DNA from: Pseudoscleropodium purum
Taxonomy: Eukaryota > Streptophyta > Bryopsida > Hypnales > Brachytheciaceae
Assembly (NCBI GenBank): GCA_963969395.1
Contig: OZ017797.1
Span: 40,734,001-40,798,000 of the forward strand
Direction: 5' to 3'
Length of the DNA stretch: 64,000 bases
Positions 59,087 to 64,000 of the stretch are shown here, piece after piece. The notes below the pieces were generated by a model, which was not told the origin of the DNA, did no database searches, and was given only the letters and a program-made list of their open reading frames with translations. Both the position numbers and the translations under genes were made by a program. Every line of letters begins with the position of its first letter. Position 1 is the stretch's first letter.

Positions 59087-59343
59087 TATTGAGATTACAA
59101 TGTTATGAGAAGGATGAAAGGCTTTACTTAGATGGTAGGATGATATCATGGCCCATGCATGGGCTGAACATAAGGGAGAAGCCTTTCGCTAGTTATCCAC
59201 AAACCATGTGGGATAACTAAACACCATGGGCTGCCTTTGACTACAAGCAATACCCATTAGACTCTAGGCCTAACTAAGAGGCTAATACTACTCCTAGGGC
59301 TGAATGTACATAATCTACACTAATATGTACATGTTCTTCAACA
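59087..59343 (-). mobile_element. LTR of Copia family B (5' copy, isolated)
   Basis: Starts TGTTGAAG and ends CTCAATA on the minus strand, 257 bp, matching 47231-47485. The primer-binding site follows directly, so this is a 5' LTR whose internal region has been lost. Confidence 0.8.
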
Positions 59344-59507
59344 AAGATGGGGCTTCACGCCTTTGACCACTCTTAAAGTGGGAGTGTTAGAGATTCTGTA
59401 TATACTAGCGTAGACCATGTACAGTTATACTTAGGAGTAGCTTTAGACACTTAGTTATTGTTAGAGGGCATGGGTATTGCTCGTAGTCAAAGGCAGCCTA
59501 ATGTAGT
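59344..59507 (+). pseudogene. plus-strand end of a Copia element plus partial LTR
   Basis: Translates as KMGLHAFDHS, stop, SGS, the C-terminus of the polyprotein seen on the minus strand at 47.5 kb, followed by a polypurine tract AAAGTGGGAG and about 110 bp of LTR, here in plus orientation. The LTR is cut at 59507 by the next LTR. Confidence 0.7.
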
Positions 59508-59959
59508 TGTTGAAGATATTGAGTAGGATGCTTTGGATTGTTTGAAAGCTCCTAGTATGGGTTAACATTGGATAGGTGTTGTTTGTAGCCAAAGCAAGAA
59601 CAATGTAGGATCGTCACATGTCATGCATAGGATAGGCAAGGACACGTGGAAGGAAGCATGTTGGCGGACCACCACGTGTCTTGCATGTGGTAGGCAAAGA
59701 CACGTGGAGGGCATAGGATAGATGGACCGACACGTGTCTAGACACATGAAGGGCCGCATGAGGATAGACCGCCATGTGGTCCATGAGGTGGCAAGAGGTG
59801 GCTTGCAAGTGGCTTTCGAAAGGACTTGCAAGACACTTGAGAGGCCACCAAGTAGTAGTATAAGAGGGGAGCCCTTGCATGGGCTCATTACCCTTTCTCA
59901 CACTTGTTTGTAATCCCCCTTCATTAGAATACATTGGCTTGGTGTTTCTTTTCTCAACA
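59508..59959 (+). mobile_element. solo LTR of Copia family A, plus orientation
   Basis: 452 bp from TGTTGAAG to TCTCAACA, matching 48090-48545 in opposite orientation. Its flanking pentamers (GTAGT and TCGCT) differ, so it is not a simple insertion with target duplication. It joins directly onto the minus-strand body of the next element, pointing to recombination between copies. Confidence 0.8.
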
Positions 59960-62073
59960 TCGCTTACCCCTAGCTTGTCTTCCATGAAGGTAATGTCTCG
60001 ACTTTTGATGATTGTCTTTGTCTCCAAGCACATCAACCTATAGGCCTTGGAGCGTTTCCAATAGCCCAAAAGCAAGCATTTGATGCCCTTTGCATCAAGC
60101 TTGGTGCGCTTAGGACTCAAATCCAAGGCGTATGCAATGCATCCAAAGATTCGCATATGCCCAATGTTTGGCCTCTTTCCACTTCATGCTTGTTGTGGTG
60201 TCATAGAAGCTACCGCCCTTGAGGGGCATCTATTGCGTGTGTAGGCCGCATTTGATATAGCCTCTGCCCAAAGATCAAATTTGAGGCCTTGGGCATGCAA
60301 CATGGCACGAGCCATCTCCATAAGTGTGCGGTTGGCACGCTTTGCCACACCATTTTGTGGTGGAGTATAAGGGGCTGAGGTTTGGTATTGAATGCCATGC
60401 TCTCTCATAAAAGCCTCAAAGGCCTTGGACATGTACTCCCCTCCATTATCCGATCTCAACACCTTCACCTTGTGCCCCGATTCGTTCTCTACAAGTGCCT
60501 TCCATGCCTTGAACCGCTCAAACACATCACTCTTGCATTTAAGCATGAACACCCATATCTTCCTTGAAAAATCATCAATGAAGGTTAAAAAATACCTTAC
60601 ATGGAAGTCGTCATACCCATGGAAGTGGTCTTCATCCCACACACATCCGAGTGCACAATCTCCAACACCTTGGTTGCTCCCATCCCTTTATCCGATGGAA
60701 ATGATTGCCTCGCTTGCTTGCCTTGAATGCAAGCCTCGCACTTCAGATCACAAGAGCCTTTCATCACTTGCATGCCTCCCACCATGCTTTGAAAACTCTT
60801 CACACTCTTCACATTGAGGTGGCCCAATCTCTTGTGCCAAAGCTCCAAAGATTGTTGATGAGATGCTCCTTGTGCCAAAAACGCCATGCTTGTACCATTC
60901 ACCGATTTGAACCTCAACTAATAGAAGTTGCCCTCTCTTGGTGCCGTCACGATCATCTCCATTGGGTGCACACAAAACACAACCTTGGTTGTTGAATTGC
61001 ACCTCCAACTTTTGGTACACCAACTTGCTCATTGAGAGCAAATTTGCATACAACTTGGGCACATGTAAAGCACCTTGGATGCGAATTGTCCTCAATTTGC
61101 CCTTCACCTCTACCTCCACCACAATGCAACCCATGCCAATTGCATCCACCACGTCATGGTCACCCATATACACCGTGCGGTTGCTAATAGGCTCATACAT
61201 GAGGAATGCTTGCCTGTGTGGAGTCATGTGTTGCGTTGCACCGGAGTCAATGATCCACTTGAACATGTCGGTGTTGTCATATCCATCATTGGTTGCAAAC
61301 GCAAAGTCTTCCTCCACCTCCTTCACACTAGCCTTATTTGCACTCTCCTTCTTAGGCAACCTACAAAACTTTGCAAGGTGACCGGGCTTACCACAATTGA
61401 AGTAAGTGCGTGTCTCCTTTTGTGGTTGTGACCTCCCTCCTTGGCCATTACGTGAGTAGAGTGCTTCACCTCCTTCATGAGGCTCATTTTCCTTCCTCTT
61501 GGACACCTCGTGCATCAATCGTGCCGTGATGAAGTCAATAGTGAGCTCCGCCATAGGTCTAGTCTCCAATGCCGTAATGAGATACTCATAAGAATGTGGC
61601 AAGCTCTCAAGCAAAGTCATGACCATGTCTCCATTTGTGACAGGCACCTCCAAACAAGCTAGCTGGTCCGCAAGTGCCTTCACCTTGTTGATGTGGTCAT
61701 GCATATCCTCGTCCTCTTGCATCTTGCATGTGAAGAACTTGCATCGAATGAAGAGCATGTTGGACAAGCTCTTGGTCTCATGGATGTTGCAAAGCACCTT
61801 CCATGCCTCCATGGGTCCTTTGCATGCTCAAACATGTGCAAGTTGCCTATCCACAAGATTGCAAGCAATCATGGAATAGGCCTTCTTAACTTTGGCGTCC
61901 GCATCGGTTGCGGGTGCTTCTTCGGTGCCCTCCACAATCTCCCACAAGTCTTTCTTGGCCAAAATCATCTCCATGTTGAACTTCCAAAGTCCAAAATTGT
62001 CGCCATTGAACTTGTCAATGACCCTCGTGTTGTCTCCTTCACTAGTAGCCATGGTGAATTCCTCTGACTCCAA
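59960..62073 (-). pseudogene. second Copia family A element, gag to integrase, 3'-truncated
   Basis: Minus strand: gag from about 62073 (or Met at 62052) with VIDKFNGDNFGLWKFNMEM, zinc knuckle FNCGKPGHLAKFC (first Cys changed to Phe), protease DSGATQHMT, integrase zinc region and core (FIDDFSRK, SDNGGEYMS) up to the post-core segment GCIAYALDLSPKR. It then stops at the plus-oriented LTR, with no reverse transcriptase or RNase H. Breaks: in-frame TGA at 61828-61830, a two-base loss near 60958, a disturbed stretch near 60600-60640 and TGG-to-TGA at about 60186. It retains the gag half that the other copy lacks. Confidence 0.9.
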
Positions 62074-62546
62074 TATACCTCAACTTTGCCCAATTTGATC
62101 GCTTCTTATTGTACAAAGTCCAATAGGATCTCCAATGACCCAAATCACTCCAATGAGCACTCCAATGCTCACAATCTCTCAAATGAAGTCCAAATCACTC
62201 CAACAAGCTTTTCAAGGCTCCAAATCTCTCAAATGAAACCCTAATAGCTCTAAATCACTCCAACAAGCGTTTCAAGGCTCCAAATCTCTCAAATGAAACC
62301 CTAATAACTCTAAATCACTCCAATGACCTCTCTCAAGCTCCAAGTCTCTCAAATCAGACCTCTAGGATCACCTTAAACTCAAATCAACCTTCCAAGAGCA
62401 AGACTGAACTCCAAACAAGAAAATACCTCAAAAATAGTCCAAATCTAGACTCCAAATGCTCCAAATGACCTCAAACTCCAAGCTCCACGAATGCTCCTCC
62501 AACACACCTTGTCATGAGATCAAACCTCCAATAGCAACTCACATGA
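62074..62546 (-). other. untranslated leader of the second Copia element
   Basis: Lies between the primer-binding site and gag. It is dominated by CTCCAAATC-type repeats and holds the 60-bp tandem array. No coding capacity. Confidence 0.75.
62161..62366. repeat. 60-bp tandem repeat, about 3.4 units
   Basis: Units start at 62161, 62221 and 62281 with a partial unit from 62341. Each has CTCTCAAATGAA, ACCCTAAT or a variant, AAATCACTCCAA and TTTCAAGGCTC at the same offsets. Lies in the retrotransposon leader. Confidence 0.92.
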
Positions 62547-62560
62547 GTGGGCCCATAACC
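62547..62560 (-). other. Copia primer-binding site matching internal initiator tRNA-Met
   Basis: GTGGGCCCATAACC on the plus strand, directly beside the LTR end at 62561. Compared with the copy at 59073, the second base differs (T for C); otherwise it is the anticodon stem-loop of initiator tRNA-Met. Confidence 0.8.
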
Positions 62561-62825
62561 TATTGTGAGATAGAACAACAAGGTAATATATTTCAATGAA
62601 GAGGATTACAAAAGCAAACATGAGAAAGGGGTATTAAACCCAAGCAAGGGGCTGCCCTCTTATACTACTCTATTGACTTGGCTACAAACAACTTTTACTA
62701 TACTCAACCTATATATAGAATTCGTACAAGTAATTATAGACTTAACAAGGAGTTCCTACAAGTAATCTTTTACTTAACCCAAGTCTTTCAACACAAACCT
62801 AACACATTAGTCAAGTCCTTCAACA
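62561..62825 (-). mobile_element. 5' LTR of the second Copia element
   Basis: On the minus strand it starts TGTTGAAGGAC and ends CTCACAATA, 265 bp, followed by the primer-binding site. It is shorter than, and only partly similar to, the family A 3' LTR, so the element may be mosaic. Confidence 0.75.
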
Positions 62826-62984
62826 TGCGCCACTATACGCACACACACACAAAATCTTAACGGATTAAACTCATCCGTAGGATGAATGAGGTGTGCTGGC
62901 CGCATGTCTTACACACACGTAGATTAGCAATAACTAACCTACGCTAAAACACTATGATATGGAGAGGCCCCCGACGCCACATCC
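62826..62984. other. short spacer with a CA microsatellite
   Basis: Contains (AC)n around 62839-62850 and no gene. Confidence 0.5.
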
Positions 62985-63125
62985 TGTGACAGCCCGATCG
63001 GACGGCCACGGGCGAACAAATCTGGCGTCTACCCGATCCGACGAGCAAGGGTGGACGGATTAGGTGTCCGCCCGATTCAACGGCCACGGGCGAACAAATC
63101 TGGTGTAAACCGATCGGACGGCAAA
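62985..63125. repeat. GGACG-rich island 5
   Basis: Two to three units of about 50-60 bp with GATCGGACGGCCACGGGCG and CAAATCTGG. In reverse complement these match the GATCGGGCGGACG / ATTTGT-CGCCCGTG units of the island at 56566-56712, in the same relative position as the 441-bp inverted repeat predicts. Confidence 0.8.
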
Positions 63126-63559
63126 GGACAGATTGCTCTAATATATTTTTTTTTTATATGAGTTTCGAATTTGATTTTGTTTTCTAGTCTTAAGGCAGGC
63201 AGGGAGTCTCAAAAATGTGCATCTGAGAGCTGATCCGCTTTTTTCATCTATTTCTTTGGATGGAAATATTTTTTTCTCATTTTTCAAACAAAGAGAAATT
63301 GATGAGGAATTAAAATCAAGTGGTTTTGTATTTTTTCAAAGATTTGTAATTTATTTATAAATTTTCAAATGACTTGCATTGTAGGTCCCTATTGTGACCC
63401 TAGGTCTTTCATAAATGGTGCACTTGCAATTTTAAATAAAAATGGAAAAGATAAAAAGAAGGATTAACTCTTGTATTTAATAATGTTGTTTTTTCCGGTA
63501 CATTCCATCAATGGACTTGTCAATTAAAGAACCATAAATAAACCATTTCAGTGAACTTC
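63126..63559. other. AT-rich DNA present only in the right-hand copy of the unit
   Basis: About 430 bp between the island and the inverted-repeat arm. The left-hand copy has only a few bases at this place, so there was an insertion here or a deletion there. No gene seen. Confidence 0.5.
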
Positions 63560-64000
63560 CATATTTGAAAATAAAATCTAAAGAAGAACCGCTAATTGTC
63601 TAATTTGGGCATTTCTTCATACGAATAAGAAATCATTTTAGTTTTTAGCAATCGTTGAATGAAGAATAAAAAAATTTCAAATATTCAAATAATTCAATCT
63701 TTCATAAATTAATTAGAAATACATTGTTACTATTTACGAGTTTCTAAATGTAATAAACACACAACAATAATTTCAAAATACACACCATGCTAGTACATAT
63801 TTAACCTCGAATGCTAAATTCAAAAATAGACATAATATGGCTCTTACAAAGTTACATTTCTTCTTCATATTTTTATTATTTATCAAAGTCGCTTATAGCC
63901 TTATACATCAACGCTATTATAAAATAATACAATGATGTCTTCAACAATATGCTTGCCTACATATATACTTTTTGTACACTATTACACAACACTTTTTGAA
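63560..64000 (-). repeat. right arm of the 441-bp inverted repeat, running off the window
   Basis: Reverse complement of 56116-56556 with few differences (for example a GTACAAAAAGTATATAT variant near the right edge). The repeat reaches the last base, so the homologous unit continues outside. Confidence 0.92.

Noticed and set aside
59503..59964. solo LTR as an ordinary insertion
   Set aside because: Flanking pentamers differ, so recombination between elements explains it better.
1..64000. tRNA, rRNA, CRISPR or operon-like features
   Set aside because: The only tRNA-like text is the retrotransposon primer sites; no cloverleaf, rRNA core or spacer array is visible, and the gene structure is eukaryotic.

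Overview
This is a window of nuclear DNA from a land plant. It has spliced genes with GT-AG introns, a plastidic glucose transporter with a transit peptide, Copia LTR retrotransposons and a hAT-type element. The AT-rich intergenic DNA, mostly short introns (about 80-500 bp) and island-like gene spacing would fit a seed-free plant such as a moss, but the species cannot be fixed from the sequence alone.

Layout. 1-16.9 kb: AT-rich DNA holding one complete SRR1-like gene (minus, two exons, 4079-5463), a 28-bp tandem array, two candidate TTAA-flanked inverted-repeat elements and a textbook 208-bp hAT-type MITE with perfect 8-bp target duplication (7842-8049). 16.9-25.3 kb: a gene island with a complete ten-exon LCAT-like acyltransferase/phospholipase gene (18388-21068, plus), a decayed duplicate of exon 3 of the glucose transporter (about 21.7-22.0 kb), and a complete four-exon CCG-binding-protein-1 (CBP1/MEE14)-like gene (23354-24842, plus). 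25.3-33.6 kb: no gene seen; one stretch is strikingly rich in CAATTG. 33.6-38.9 kb: the first two exons of a mitochondrial IscA2-like gene whose conserved cysteine exons are absent, then diverged repeats, including a long repeat shared with 9.6-10.6 kb that carries a 326-bp MITE insertion. 38.9-45.2 kb: a complete 13-exon plastidic glucose transporter gene on the minus strand; all splice phases close, giving 555 aa. 45.3-64 kb: a nest of transposable elements.

The transposon-rich end has three parts: (i) decayed Copia elements and LTRs in both orientations, whose primer-binding sites match the anticodon region, not the 3' end, of initiator tRNA-Met; (ii) two copies of a protein family I do not recognise (52054-52728 minus; 54888-55970 plus, the latter with a long Gly/Ser/Tyr-rich prion-like tail); (iii) a kinase-like gene (56903-58396, plus) that is open for 498 codons in one frame apart from three internal stops, each explainable by one C-to-T change. 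(ii) and (iii) sit next to GC-rich islands of repeated GGACG/CGTCC motifs. The same motifs fill the hAT-type MITE at 7.8 kb, and one island (58.8-58.94 kb) ends in the same terminal sequence as that MITE. A 441-bp inverted repeat (56116-56556 and 63560-64000) shows that another copy of the unit continues past the right edge. My best candidate for something undescribed is this paired unit, prion-like-tail protein plus kinase-like protein with GGACG islands, possibly cargo of, or mobilised by, hAT-type elements.

The ordinary genes do not form a pathway: two act in plastids (glucose transporter; CBP1-like N-terminus looks like a transit peptide), one in mitochondria (IscA2 fragment), one in lipid metabolism, and one in the SRR1 circadian/light-signalling family.
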